From Adiantum capillus-veneris (Eukaryota; Streptophyta; Polypodiopsida; Polypodiales; Pteridaceae): a DNA stretch of 64,000 bases. A program made the translations under genes and the position numbers. Of the stretch, positions 30,872 to 41,215 are shown one piece after another. The notes below the pieces were generated by a model. It had not been told where the DNA came from. It did no database searches and saw only the letters and a list, made by a program, of their open reading frames with translations. The DNA is taken from positions 141,762,640 through 141,826,639 of the forward strand of contig CM043955.1 in the NCBI GenBank assembly GCA_014529385.2, given 5' to 3'. Positions within the stretch are counted from its first letter, which is position 1, and each line of letters begins with the position of its first letter.

Positions 30872-31109
30872 CTTTGTGAAGATCCATCTGGTCGAAGGTT
30901 GCTAGGGGCCTCCTGCCCGAGGCACCCTAGCACGAAGCCGCTGTAGCAAGAACTCCTTCTAGGGCTCCTCACCTGGAAGAAGTTCTCTGACGATGAACTT
31001 CCCAAGAAGGGCTCTGCTGTGCTGTGCTGGGTCAATGATCCCAAGCCCTCCCTGTGAACAAGGAAGAGTGATGACCTGCCAAGCCACTTTGGCTCGGGCT
31101 ATTTGAGTG

Positions 31110-32536
31110 TCACGTCCTAACCAAAGGAAGTTCCTGATCAGCCTCTCTACTCGAGAAGATCCAGCAAGAAGTGATGTACCACATAGTCGCCAACAACACC
31201 TGGTTGGCCACTACTACTCTGCCAGCCAAAGAAAGTCGTGCTGAGCTCCAATGTAACAACTTTCTCCTGATAGACAGGAGAAGGGGAGCAATCTGCTGCT
31301 CGGGAGACAAGTCCAAACCAAGCTGACAGCCCAAGTACCGAACTGCAGTCCTTAGAGAAATCCACCTAAAGCCCTCTCCTGGCATCCAATCGGGCACAGG
31401 AGCACTACCAACCGAGAAAGCCACTATCTTTCTCCAGTTGACCAGTGCGCCCAATGCACAACAGAAGGTCTCCAGAGCCTGCTCACACCTGTGAAGGTTG
31501 GCCTCCTGGCCATCTAAGTACAAGGCTGAGTCATCGGCAAACTCAGCGTCCAGTAGCTCATCTCCCCGAATAAGGCCCGTAGACCAACCTGCTGCGACAC
31601 CAAAAACCTGCTCATCACCTCCGCATAGAACAGAAAGAGGAAGGGGGCAAGAGGACAACCCTGTCTGACCGAACGTATGAGCATGAAGCGATTACCTCTA
31701 CCTCCTGCCAAAAGTACCTGACTGTGAGCCTGTCTGTACAAAGCTAACACCCCTCTGATCCAAGCATCTGAGAAGCCCATCCTGCGTAGAGTGCCCTCTA
31801 GAAAGTCCCAGTCAACTCTGTCGTATGCCTTCTCAAAATCGAGAAGAAGAATCACTAAGTCCTCACCACGGAGCCGTGCCAGGGCAAAAGCCTCCCAAAA
31901 AGTAAAGATGTTGTCAAGGATACTGCGTTCCTTGACAAAACCTGTCTGAGTCCCATGTATAAGGCTCTCTAGAAGTGTTTGAATCCTCAAACTCAGAGCC
32001 TTGGCAAGAATTTTGTAGGCTGAGTTGAGGAAGGTGATGGGGCGCCACTGTCGAATCTCATCCAAGGAGCCACCCTCCTTGGGAATGAGGTAGATCAGGC
32101 TCTCACTCATGCTGTCAGGCATCACTCTTGTGTGCAAAATGTACTGAGAAGCACTACAGAGATCTGGGCCAAGCAGGTCCCAGTACTCCAAGAAAAAACT
32201 GGGAGTCAGCCCATCCTCACCTGGACAGCTACCACGGGGGAGGGCCCTAAGAGCCGTGTGCAGCTCCTCAAGCTGAAGTGGCAGCTCAAGCCTCTGACGC
32301 GTCTCCTCAGTCACAAGACAAGGCATCTGTGCCCAAACCTTCTTCCTGCATGCATCGTGACGCTCTGACCGAGACTCTGCAGACAGTAACTCACGGTAGA
32401 AGTCAGTAGCAGCTGCATGCATATCCTCAGGCTCAGAAGCAACTGACCCGTCGGGCCTCCTCAACTGATTGACCTTGGCATGCGAATGCCGAGGTCCCAC
32501 TGTCTCAAAGAAAGCACCAATCAATATGTCGTCCAC
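31110..32536 (-). pseudogene. LINE-2 ORF2 reverse transcriptase domain
   Basis: A 340-codon open frame (32536-31514) contains EIRQWRPITFLNSAYKILAK, FVKERSILDNIFTFWEAFAL, ILLLDFEKAYDRVDWDFLEG and RSVRQGCPLAPFLFLFYAEV. One frameshift near 31600 separates it from the catalytic AEFADDSALYLDG block in the next frame (31658-31110), which continues to ARLSLAGRVVVANQVLLATM. All main LINE reverse transcriptase motifs are therefore present, in two frames. Confidence 0.85.
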
Positions 32537-32933
32537 CTGGGTCCATTGAGCTGCCTGTCGGTGGAAGCAAACTCATGTCGCCTCTCCTCTGTGCTAACAA
32601 GCTCCTGTCGAGCCTGCTGTAGCTGCTCCTCCAACCAAGGACTGTTTGGATGTTGCTCTTGCATCCTCTGTAGCAGCTGCATGCATATCCTCAGGCTCAG
32701 AAGCAACTGACCCGTCGGGCCTCCTCAACTGATTGACCTTGGCATGCGAATGCCGAGGTCCCACTGTCTCAAAGAAAGCACCAATCAATATGTCGTCCAC
32801 CTGGGTCCATTGAGCTGCCTGTCGGTGGAAGCAAACTCATGTCGCCTCTCCTCTGTGCTAACAAGCTCCTGTCGAGCCTGCTGTAGCTGCTCCTCCAACC
32901 AAGGACTGTTTGGATGTTGCTCTTGCATCCTCT
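32406..32933 (-). repeat. Perfect 264-bp tandem duplication in LINE-2 ORF2
   Basis: Units 32406-32669 and 32670-32933 appear identical base for base. 264 bp is 88 codons, so the frame is kept. It lies between the endonuclease and reverse transcriptase domains. LINE-1 has a single unit (about 8745-9010). Confidence 0.95.
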
Positions 32934-33920
32934 GTAACGAAGCAATGCCCCGTCTGAGATGCTGCTCCTCCTCTCTTGCTGCAGCCCGGCAAGCCAGGGA
33001 CTCCTGGAGAAAAAAACGGCTAATCTGAGCAAGGCCTGAGGCCACTCTATCAGCAAGAGAATCCTGCCTGTCCAAAGAGCCTCTACCCGCTCTCTGAGTA
33101 CTGAGTCCAACAAGACCCTCTCTGGGATGCGAAGCATCGTGCTCCCCCTCCTCTGCCTGTCTGCCATTGTGAGGATCACTGGTGCATGGTCCGAGAAGGA
33201 AGTCCCTGCCAGAATGCCCACTGTCCCTTCCAAGTCACTGAAATGGTCACTAGTGTAGAAGCGATCTATCCATGATAGATTCACTCCTCCCACTCTGCGG
33301 TCCGAACGAGAGAAGGCAAGGCTCTCTGGGGGCCTCACAAAACCAGAGTGCTGCCAAACATCCGAGACCCTCAGAGTCATACAAAACCTCTCCCAAGCTA
33401 CGAACTCAACTCTATGCACAGTAGCATGGCTACCACCAATCCTGTCAGAAGGGTCCTCCAACATGTTGAAGTCTCCTCCTATGCACCAGTGTTCTGCCTG
33501 CGGCAGAGACCCAACTATCTACGACCAAAACTCTGCTCGAGCACTCGCCACATTGGGCGCATAGATGTTCAGGAAGCCCAACAGGCAACCCTGAACCTGC
33601 ATAGTAATCCACTGAGCCCTGCCTGCCACAATAATCCCTCTGCCCACAATGGCCTGCTGCAAAGAGTCCGCAATAGTCATACATACCTCACCCTGGATGC
33701 CTCCAGGTCCAAAAGCAGCTGACCAAAAAGTATCATATCGTCCACGCAAGAGCTGACCACAACGTCTAATGCGGCTCTCACATAGATGGTGCTCCTGAAG
33801 CATAAGGAGATCAATCTCTCCTCCCACAAGGCAGCGCTGAAGCTCCTGACGCAGTCGGCCCCGCTGACGTTGAAACTGGGGCCCACCTAGTCCCTGCGCG
33901 TTCCATGAGACAATCCTCAT
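32934..33920 (-). pseudogene. LINE-2 ORF2 endonuclease domain
   Basis: ORF2 starts with ATG at 33920: MRIVSWNAQGLGGPQFQRQR, DLLMLQEHHLCESRIRR (catalytic Glu) and FGPGGIQGEVCMTI. The frame is 133 codons long, ending near 33519. After a frameshift, 33464-32934 has VGGVNLSWIDRFYTSD and GTSFSDHAPVILTMA with the catalytic SDH. One or two frameshifts inactivate it. Confidence 0.82.
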
Positions 33921-35517
33921 GGGGAGCGAGAGAGAACAGATGCTGCTGCAGCAGCTAGACAGGCTATCTTTGAGGTTGGCTTGGATGGGGAGTAATCCGC
34001 ATCCGAGCGTCCTCTAGATAGGCGTGACTGCAACGAGTGCCTGGCCCAAGCCCAAGCAGAGCAAGCCGTACGTAAAGCAACCTCCTCTGTCCAGGAATCC
34101 TCATGAATGTATACATAGCATGGCAAGCACTATGTATCGGCAAAGAAGTAAACCACAATGTGTCTACATCCTGCTGAATCTGGAGGTGTCACCGCAAACT
34201 TGGCCAATGACCACAAAGTCTGAAGCATATCTGTAACTCCTAGTTCTCCCATGTGGTGAAAGAACTCTAGGACCTGTGTGTGCAACCGTCCCAACACTGA
34301 GTCGAGAGTCCACTCTGTCTGGTCCTTGCTGTAAAGGGGAAAGGAGAAGCCAACTGTTGAGTCCAAGGCCTCTGTCCCCCTAGCTGCAAGGAACAGAACA
34401 TGGACCTGGAAGTAGGCTGCCTCATGGTCTGCTGAGGGGTCGCCGAGAAAACGAGTGAAGTCGTAGTCGAAGAAGTCCCATCGGCGCCGGATGTCAATGC
34501 TTGTCAGACCACGAGGGATAGCTGCCAGGGGAGACGTCTGTACCTGTAGAGGGGGCTGCAAGAAAAGTTATCCCTCTCTCGCCAAGCGACTCCTGGCAAA
34601 GGCGCTGCCAAGAGATCTCCTAGCAGCCGGAGAAGGCCCTGCCCCTTGGGACGACTGTGGAATTGAAGCGGGAGGGGGAGGAGGAGGAGCAGGGGGGAGC
34701 GGCAGAGGTAGAGGGGCGCGGAGAAGAGGCGGCAGGAGCAGGAGACGGGGGGGAGGATGAGGAAGAGGGGGGAAACTCTGGGGGGGGGGGGGGGAGGCGC
34801 TGTCGAGGGTGAAGCTGGGGTGGGGGCTGGAGCAGGGACCTCATCCTGCTCAAGAGGTCCAAACCGGTTCCCCGTGGGAACCCACTGTTACTGAGTAGGC
34901 GCCTGAGGACCACTTTGAGTACCAGGCTGTCGTTGTGGCCCCTGTCATCATCGACCACGGACCTGCTGCCGTCCCTCCTCCGCTGGAGCCCCAGGCTCAG
35001 AGGGTGGCTCTGCATGTGTGCGCTGTGTCTCTGTCTGTGTCTGCTGGCCAGCCCTTGCAGGCTGGGCTGAGGCTGTGGTGTAGGTCGAGGCCTCCTCCGT
35101 GGACAGGCCTTCTCTAGATGGCTCATCTGTCGACAAATGAAGCACTGGTTTGGGAGGCCCGAATACTCCACACTCTATCTAAACCAACCCCCACTCACCC
35201 GAGGCAGAAGAATAACCTTCGGGAGCGTGTGAGTATCTCTGACCAAAACGCGAACTGAGGGAATGCCAGCCGCCTTGGCAACTACTGAGGCTGCCGTGCG
35301 AGGTGTCTCCAGGACAAAAGTGTTAAGTACTCCCTCCGCAAACCCGGAAAGCAGACGGAGATAGGAATGTTTGCCTCCTCTACTAGAACATCCCAAGCAG
35401 GGTCAAAACCATGTCTCCACTGTCGAAAGTGGGCTTGTGCTGCTCGGATGGTCAATGGACTCATGGCGATGACCTTGGATGCCATCTTAGAGGTCTCAAA
35501 CTCGATTTGATAGTAAC
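33921..35517 (-). pseudogene. LINE-2 ORF1 (DUF4283-like, CCHC knuckle, proline-rich)
   Basis: Minus-strand pieces in order are IRAAQAHFRQWRHGFDPAWD (about 35460), ISVCFPGLRREYL, DTHTLPKVILLPRVSGGW (35230-35175), CFICRQMSHLEKACPRRRP (CCHC knuckle, 35145-35090), a Pro/Ser-rich stretch (34850-34640) and SIDIRRRWDFFDYDF (34500). This is the ORF1 layout of plant L1-type LINEs. Poly-G at about 34780-34793 and several frame changes break it. Confidence 0.7.
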
Positions 35518-35640
35518 CGAAAGGAGCGCCCGTCTTTGGGGCGAGTGCATCTAGAAGCGGAACTCTTGACATGCTTCGTGTCGACTCCTCTGTGTGTTCA
35601 AGTTGAGTTATTGCAGTTTGTGTCCCATGTCTTGATATTG
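35518..35640 (+). repeat. Diverged third copy of the element D R/U5-like repeat
   Basis: GAAAGGAGCGCCCGTCTTTGGGGCGAGTGC aligns in two short blocks with GAAAGGGCGCCACAATTTGG and GGGGCCAGTGC at 28495-28530, followed by TGTGTGTTCAAGTTGAGTTA aligned with TCTTTCAATTGAGTTGTT. The similarity is weak but in the right order, so LINE-2 may have inserted near the 3' end of D. Confidence 0.35.
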
Positions 35641-35671
35641 ATGTCTAGCTTGGGTGTCCAATCTTGTTAGA

Positions 35672-35730
35672 GAGAGAGAAATGAAATGTTATATGTCTTC
35701 AAAAGGCCAAAATGACATATGAGACCAAAT
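35672..35730 (-). repeat. LINE G 3' tail-like sequence
   Basis: The reverse complement matches 1708-1782 (TCATTTTGGCCTTTTGAAGA, ACATTTCATTTCTCTCTC). It lies on the 3' side of the minus-strand LINE G remnant. Confidence 0.45.
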
Positions 35731-35836
35731 TGATATAATCGTGGTGAATCTAATACAATGTCTAGAGACAAAATAAAATGAAGTATAATAAAAGCTAAAA
35801 TGAACACTAGTGTCCAAGGATGTCAGGCATTGGGCG

Positions 35837-37070
35837 CTACCCAAGGATGTAGTGCATTGGTCGTTGAAAAGCATCGTCAATGTCGGCCTTTGTGAACAAT
35901 CGCACTAGTTGTCTCCTATGTCGTGTAAGAATAGTCTTGATCCTTTGATGGAGCCTTCGTCGATGTCGTGGTGGCCCTCCTCGTAGACGTGGGTGTCTAG
36001 CTCTCCCAAGCTCAATGGCTATGTCAATCAATATACCTCTGGTATATGTGGACTCTGAATTTTGTTGTTAAGCTTGCTTATCTGACTGCCAAGTCTCTGC
36101 TCTAAGGAAGTCAGTGATCTCCCTATGTCTCTCATTGTCTAATCTCCTCAAGAGACTCTATCTGTGTCTGCGCAGCTCTAGCAAAAACAACCTGAGGCAT
36201 ATCTGATCGTGATATCTCATGACTCTAGCTAGTAGTCCAAAACCCTCTCGAATAGACAGTGATATCTCATGACTCTAGCCCGTGGTCCAAAGCCCTCTTT
36301 GAATAGACAGTGAAAGCGGCCTTGTATCTCATAGTATACTGGATAATGACATATGTGATGTAACTCTGTCTCTAGCTCTATATGACACAACTGGCAAATT
36401 CTGGCCTTTGCTGGTACTCTCTTTATTCTGGCAGTCTCAACCTCTAGCTGATGCGATGATGTGCGCACCTGACCAATAGCACGTCGTATTCCATCGGATA
36501 AATGAGTGCCCATACAGGCAGGTCTGATCACATATCCATAATCTGTGAGCTGGAGAAGATGCCATCTTTGTGCCAAGCTCTCCTGTTGGCTCTATCCATG
36601 TCCTCGTGGTGTCTAGCTGAATCAAATCCTGTCTGATGAGGTGGGTAATCTCGGTCCGTGTGAGGGACAAGGAGGGTGCATCTAGCGAGTACTGGAAAGG
36701 GGTTTAGTTTGTTCATGCTAACTCCATGTAGATGAAACCATGATGTCATTTTTGCATACCAACAAAATGTGTCTCCCTATGAGGCAAGCTGTCGAGAAGA
36801 CTCCAAAGCTAGGCGAGCATATCTATCTTTGGGGAGATCTGAGGTACTGTGTATTAAAGAGACGGATCCAGTAAGTGCCTCTATGACAAGCGGGGGAGCA
36901 GCAAGCTCTGCACAAATAATCTCGTGCGGTACAGAGGCCTTGGCAAGTTGATGCTTGTCAGGTGATATTGGAGTGACGCTCCGCATGACTGTGCGAGACC
37001 TATGGGACCACACTAAAGATGGCAACATGGAACAACTGTAATGGGTCACTTCGTCTTGATGTAGGGGCAT
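35837..37070 (-). pseudogene. LINE G: C-terminal region of a different non-LTR retrotransposon
   Basis: On the minus strand, 37070-36777 has VPHEIICAELAAPPLVIEAL and DLPKDRYARLALESS. 36749-36438 continues in two frames, and 36576-36229 contains TARIKRVPAKARICQLCHIE followed by HICHYPVY. The C-x2-C...H...C pattern (CQLC, HHICHYPVYYEIQ) is the C-terminal zinc finger of LINE polyproteins. It is unlike the LINE-1/2 finger. A 50-bp tandem duplication at 36211-36310 disrupts the 3' part. No reverse transcriptase domain remains. Confidence 0.55.
36211..36310 (-). repeat. 50-bp tandem duplication in LINE G
   Basis: GATATCTCATGACTCTAGC is found at 36211 and 36261, each followed by a GTGGTCCAAAxCCCTCT-like stretch. 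Confidence 0.8.
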
Positions 37071-37172
37071 TTGAGGACAGCTTTATAGGGAGAGACACCG
37101 TCTTTTACTAAGAAACACACCAGGCAGCTTATGCCACATGTGACTGGATATAGGTGGGAGACAGCTTGTCGA

Positions 37173-37175
<3 letters not shown>

Positions 37176-37228
<53 letters not shown>
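37176..37228 (+). repeat. (CT)n microsatellite
   Basis: About 53 bp of uninterrupted CT. Confidence 0.97.
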
Positions 37229-37231
<3 letters not shown>

Positions 37232-37543
37232 ACATAAAGACATGCACGAGCATGCATGTCGGGTTCAATCTGCCACGAAAAGTTTTAAGTATTCCGACCA
37301 GTTCAAAGTGAATAACGGGATTAATCCTTTTGCAAAACTTGGATACGTCTGAGCTAGAAGATCATGATTAAGGATGAGTTTGTGAAGAAGGAGCAATACA
37401 TGTATCTGATGTACCGTTCATGCTAGCAATCCCAATCCCAATAGACCGGCCATGTGCGTGTGCACACACACACAAACAAAAAAAAACCACACATACGCAG
37501 AGAGCAGGGAGGCCCGTGAACGTTTATTGGTGCATTTACACAA

Positions 37544-37585
37544 TGCACATGCACATGCACATGCACATGCACATACACATGCACA
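37544..37585 (+). repeat. (TGCACA)n hexanucleotide array
   Basis: About seven units, one with a G to A change (TACACA). Confidence 0.95.
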
Positions 37586-37734
37586 AATGTTGGCATCCAA
37601 GCACACATGCACACACACCTACCCACCCACCCACGCAAGGTATGCTTTATGTAAGCACATGGGGTACAGCATGTACTTGTTTCCTATAACTTCTAGTGAC
37701 GTGCTGATGATGGTTCTGTGAATATTGTGTTTGC

Positions 37735-37789
37735 GTTTGCGTTTGCGTGTGTGCGTGTGCGTGTGTGTGTGTGTGTTGGGGGGCTGTGC

Positions 37790-37818
<29 letters not shown>
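37735..37818 (+). repeat. (GT)n-type tract followed by a G29 homopolymer
   Basis: TTGCG/TGTGCG units become pure GT, then 29 consecutive G at 37790-37818. Such runs are prone to sequencing error and to G-quadruplex folding. Confidence 0.95.
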
Positions 37819-37820
<2 letters not shown>

Positions 37821-38118
37821 GTGTGTGTTACTCTTCATTTTGTTTGGGGTACAGGTCAGTTTAATATATACATGTCGCAAGGCTGGCTGCCAATACTGTA
37901 CCTGTATGACTGCCAGAAGGTGAGAGAGATTAAAGGAGTATAATATGCGTGATATTTAATATGCAAGTGCCTGTGTTTGTATTTGTGTGCGCTCTCATGT
38001 CGACGTTTGCTTTATGTTGGGTTTGTATACTCATGTGCATGGGTATATGTTATGCAAATGTTGCTTGTGTGTGTTGTTTTTATGGTTGATTTAGCAGACA
38101 AGGACTTGTGATTTGCAG

Positions 38119-38487
38119 GTTTGGGAAAAATACAGAGAGGAAAAAATTCTAGACTTGGTTGATGAGAGGTTGGGCGGTGCCTTTTCTCCTGAACAAGCTA
38201 TTCGTGTTGTGCATGTCGCATTATTATGCACACAAGAGAATCCCAAGCAAAGGCCAACTATGTCTCAGATTACTCTCTGGCTTTCTGGAAGCTCAGCCAT
38301 TCTTGAAATTCCTTCCAGGCCAACTTTTCTTGATTACAATGACTCAACAGCACCCGCAAGTGGATTCAACCAGCCCTATACTTCTACATCATCCACTTCT
38401 TCTCAATCTACCAATGCTTTCAAAGGACAAGTGTCTTGGATTTCTGGAGGAGTGCAATCTATGAGTGAGGTTCTTGACCCAAGGTGA
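38119..38487 (+). CDS. Receptor-like protein kinase, last exon (kinase C-lobe end and tail)
   Basis: The exon opens in phase 0 with VWEKYREEKILDLVDERLGG, then AIRVVHVALLCTQENPKQRP (kinase subdomain XI with the conserved Arg of the RPTMSQ motif) and TMSQITLWLSGS. A 50-residue Ser/Thr-rich tail with RPTFLDYND and SSTSSQSTNAF follows, ending at TGA 38485-38487. The tail is typical of the juxta-C-terminal region of cysteine-rich/LRR-VIII kinases. Codons are undamaged. It is the continuation of the exon ending at 1677. Confidence 0.92.
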   Translation, partial: VWEKYREEKILDLVDERLGGAFSPEQAIRVVHVALLCTQENPKQRPTMSQITLWLSGSSAILEIPSRPTFLDYNDSTAPASGFNQPYTSTSSTSSQSTNAFKGQVSWISGGVQSMSEVLDPR

Positions 38488-39890
38488 TCAAATGTTGAGA
38501 GCTCAAACTTGAGTGCAATAAGCCTACTTAGCACAGATAATAAAGAGAGAAGAGTTAGCTCTTCAACATAGTAGGGTAGAAACTCTCTCCCTTTGTGCTT
38601 CTACATTAACATTTTTATAACTATATTCGAACTCAGTTCTCTCTCAAACTTCATAATAAAAGCTGCTAGAATGCTCCGTGGTTGTCTAGTGCTCGTGATC
38701 CCTTGGTAAGGGCACGAGTACGGATCCAACATCTTTGAACTGGTCTTATAGCCCATCTCTGTTAGCATCCTTGACATGTTCAACATTTTCTCGGTTCAAA
38801 AATTTCTTGTCCCTATTTTAAAATGGAAATGCGCCAAGAAGCCATTGCTTTATGGGTGAACTTCAAGGGAGATTGGATAGCCTCTCACCTGTCAAAAATG
38901 TTTTCTTTGGGAGGTATGGTGACAAGTATATCAGAAAAAGGAAAGGTTAAAGATGAAATTCTCTCTCTCATCTAGCTGGGACACCACTTTAACATGGAAA
39001 CTCTAGTGTACTCTAGTATTACCAGCTAGAAGCCGGGTTGCACAAATTTAAGAATTAACATATTGTGATGTAAACACACATACATATGCATATACATATA
39101 CACATATATATGTACCTATATACACACACACACACACACGGTTGCCCTCCGAGATAGTGTTGATGGTGCTTCGTAGAAGTGAAAAATAGCTATAAATCCA
39201 TCAATCTGTACTTAGCTTCACAAATGGATGTAGCTCCATTGCCTGCCAGTAGCTTCTTATAGTTTCACATGGCCATACAGAAATCCAAAATTTATGCAAA
39301 AGGGTGGTAGCAGGGGAAGGTGGTACAATCTCTCAATCAAACAATCACACCATCATGTAGGCTTCTTTCAGTCTACGTTGCTCATGTTGGAGTTCCAGTT
39401 CTAAACTTCACGCATCTCAAAATCCCTTCGTGAACACTGAATTTTCTCCCTTCTCTGAGTATCGTTGCTCTCCTTCCCTTCATTCCCTGTGAATCCCATG
39501 CTCTAATTCTCTATTCAATGCCCTGATAGGCCTTGAAGCACCTTGATGTTCTCCCTTTGATAATTCTTGATCTCCTTCTCTTCTCTTTTGGGTCCTATGA
39601 ACATGCCCTCAATTGGCATGCCAACCTCTTTGAATGCCCATCTTCCCTTGCTTCTTGGATAGGTCTTCTCCTTTAGAATGCCCTTCTCTGCTGAACTTTC
39701 CTCCAAGCGATGCTGTTGCCCTAAATTTAGCTGATTTAAGTTTACTATGAGCGTGGGAGCGTCCTCTTGATGACATGACAGGACCGTCGTTGAGTTGCTC
39801 GGAATCATCCGAGCACCATGCGCGATTGTGCTCGCTGCATGCATTGGCTATGTTGCTTTTAACTCCTTTTTCACATTATTGGTTTGTTTT
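38488..39890 (+). other. 3' untranslated region and downstream flank of the kinase gene
   Basis: The first 60-180 bp are probably 3' UTR, with two AATAAA signals (38539 and 38657). Beyond that the sequence is AT-rich with an (AC)n tract at 39118-39139 and no recognised gene. Confidence 0.6.
38539..38544 (+). terminator. Candidate polyadenylation signal of the kinase gene
   Basis: AATAAA 52 bp after the stop codon. A second AATAAA occurs at about 38657. Confidence 0.55.
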
Positions 39891-41215
39891 TTACAATGGG
39901 CGTCCAATGCATGGCCAAATATCAAATCCATTGAGCCCCTTATTTACATTGGGCCAATTTTGGGTGCTCAAGTAAAATGCCCAAAGTTCACTATCCCCTC
40001 CAAGGTCCCTTTGTATTACCTGAAATCCAAGTGCTGTCCCGCTCAGAGTAAGAAAGTTCTTGGGAATCTCATCATATACAAATCTTTTTAAGCCAATCCT
40101 CGAGCGGTATTTTCTTCTTCTCAATTTCATCTCAACCAGCTTTCATGAATTTCAAAGTGGCTCAAGATACAAGTTCTCCAAATATTGGCAAGAAATTTCT
40201 CTATTCTCTTTGAAGTTTGAAATGGCACGACATCCATCCCCTCTGAACCTGCCCATTCTCCTACATGTGCCAACCTCATGGTATCTTCTTACATCCATAA
40301 CATTCTTTGTTTCAAGATTATATGGGAAACTCAAAACCTCAGTAAAGAACTATGTGGAACATACCCCATAGAACCCTTGAAACCCTAAGAGCCCTCAGAA
40401 CCCTGAGAGCAGACTTGCAACTTGATGCACCCTTCAAACCCTCCTAGATCATAGGGCATAAGATCAATAAAAATTGTATAGAAACAACTACAAACCTTTT
40501 AAGCCTCACTCCAAACCTCATGACATATTTCTCATCATACAATTCATAAAAAACTCTATGAACATGAAAAGCATCTTCATCTTGCACAATACCTTCAATA
40601 GGAAGAGACATAAGTTTCATATCCTCCTTCTAAGAAGACCCTTCTAGATTGCTTGTATTATGCTATAAAGTATCCTTATCACATCCATCATGCATAAATA
40701 CTATATAGCTCTTAAATTGCTTCTCAACCCTCTCGCCATCCTGCAAATACCTTCGTATCTTTGAATCATAATACTCTCCATGCTTTTAGAAAACATCTTT
40801 CCTATCCATATCATCACCATAACCCTTCAACTCATTGACAGCTTTAAATCTTTCTAAAACTGCATTTAGAAGACCCATAAGACGTGCATCTTCATTCTTA
40901 GAAATAGAAAAATCTTGTAGATAAACCTTCTCAAATTTTGGAGAATTCTCAGGTATAAGCAATAGACCTCTTGCAAACCTCTCCTCAATATTGTCACCTT
41001 ATTTTGAATATATGTGCATCTCTACTTCTTCATAATACACTACAAGAGCAATAAAAGACTGCTAATCATCTTGCACCCCCCTTTGAATGAACACTTTCAT
41101 CAGGATTGTCTTCAATAATTAAATTGAATACATAAACATCTTCCCCATCCTTTGACTCCGGCTTTGGCATACAATTAGAGTCCTCTTCCTAACTTAAGTC
41201 ATCCAATGTATACCC
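39891..41215 (-). pseudogene. Decayed unrecognised coding region
   Basis: Minus-strand translation reads as protein over about 1.3 kb with scattered stops: DSNCMPKPESKDGEDVYVFN (about 41190), EERFARGLLLIPENSPKFEK and LMGLLNAVLERFKAVNELKG (about 40980-40820), EYYDSKIRRYLQDGERVEKQ (about 40760) and VQDEDAFHVHRVFYELYDEK (about 40590). The 39891-40130 frame adds RSRIGLKRFVYDEIPKNFLT. Stops occur near 41170, 41090, 40790, 40665 and 40630. I do not recognise the family. The Glu/Lys-rich composition could fit a gag, a transposase or a host gene remnant. Confidence 0.4.

Larger units (their letters stand above)
29206..35517 (-). mobile_element. LINE-2: second copy of the LINE-1 family, 5' truncated
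   Basis: It is collinear with LINE-1 from the 3' tail (CGAGAAAAAGATCCTTCTAT at about 29213; compare 5574) to GATAGTAACCG at 35517, where homology stops. A T-run at 29206-29212 is the complement of the poly(A) tail. It is about 6.3 kb, including a 264-bp tandem duplication. A target duplication was looked for and not found. ORF2 begins at 33920 and its last segment ends at 29347. Confidence 0.85.
1678..38118 (+). other. Giant 36.4 kb intron of the receptor kinase gene filled with nested transposons
   Basis: The intron starts with GT at 1678-1679 and ends with TTTGCAG at 38118. Both flanking exons are in phase 0, and joining them gives LLTW then VWEKYREEK, which matches the uninterrupted LLEWAWKLYxEG-type stretch of homologous kinases, so no exon needs to lie between. 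The interval contains elements A, B, C and D, two LINE copies, a hAT transposon, a LINE remnant and several (CT)n tracts, described separately. Whether the transcript is still spliced across the interval cannot be read from DNA. Confidence 0.8.
37071..38118 (+). other. 3' end of the giant intron, microsatellite-rich
   Basis: No gene is seen. It contains (CT)n at 37176-37228, a (TGCACA)n array at 37544-37585, (GT)n and a G29 run at 37735-37818, T/G-rich sequence, and the branch/acceptor region ending TTTGCAG at 38118. Confidence 0.75.

Noticed and set aside
29206-35517. Target-site duplication for LINE-2
   Set aside because: The left flank (GTGAGTCACGAGATTTATTT) has no counterpart at the 5' end near 35517; either it decayed or the 5' end was lost.
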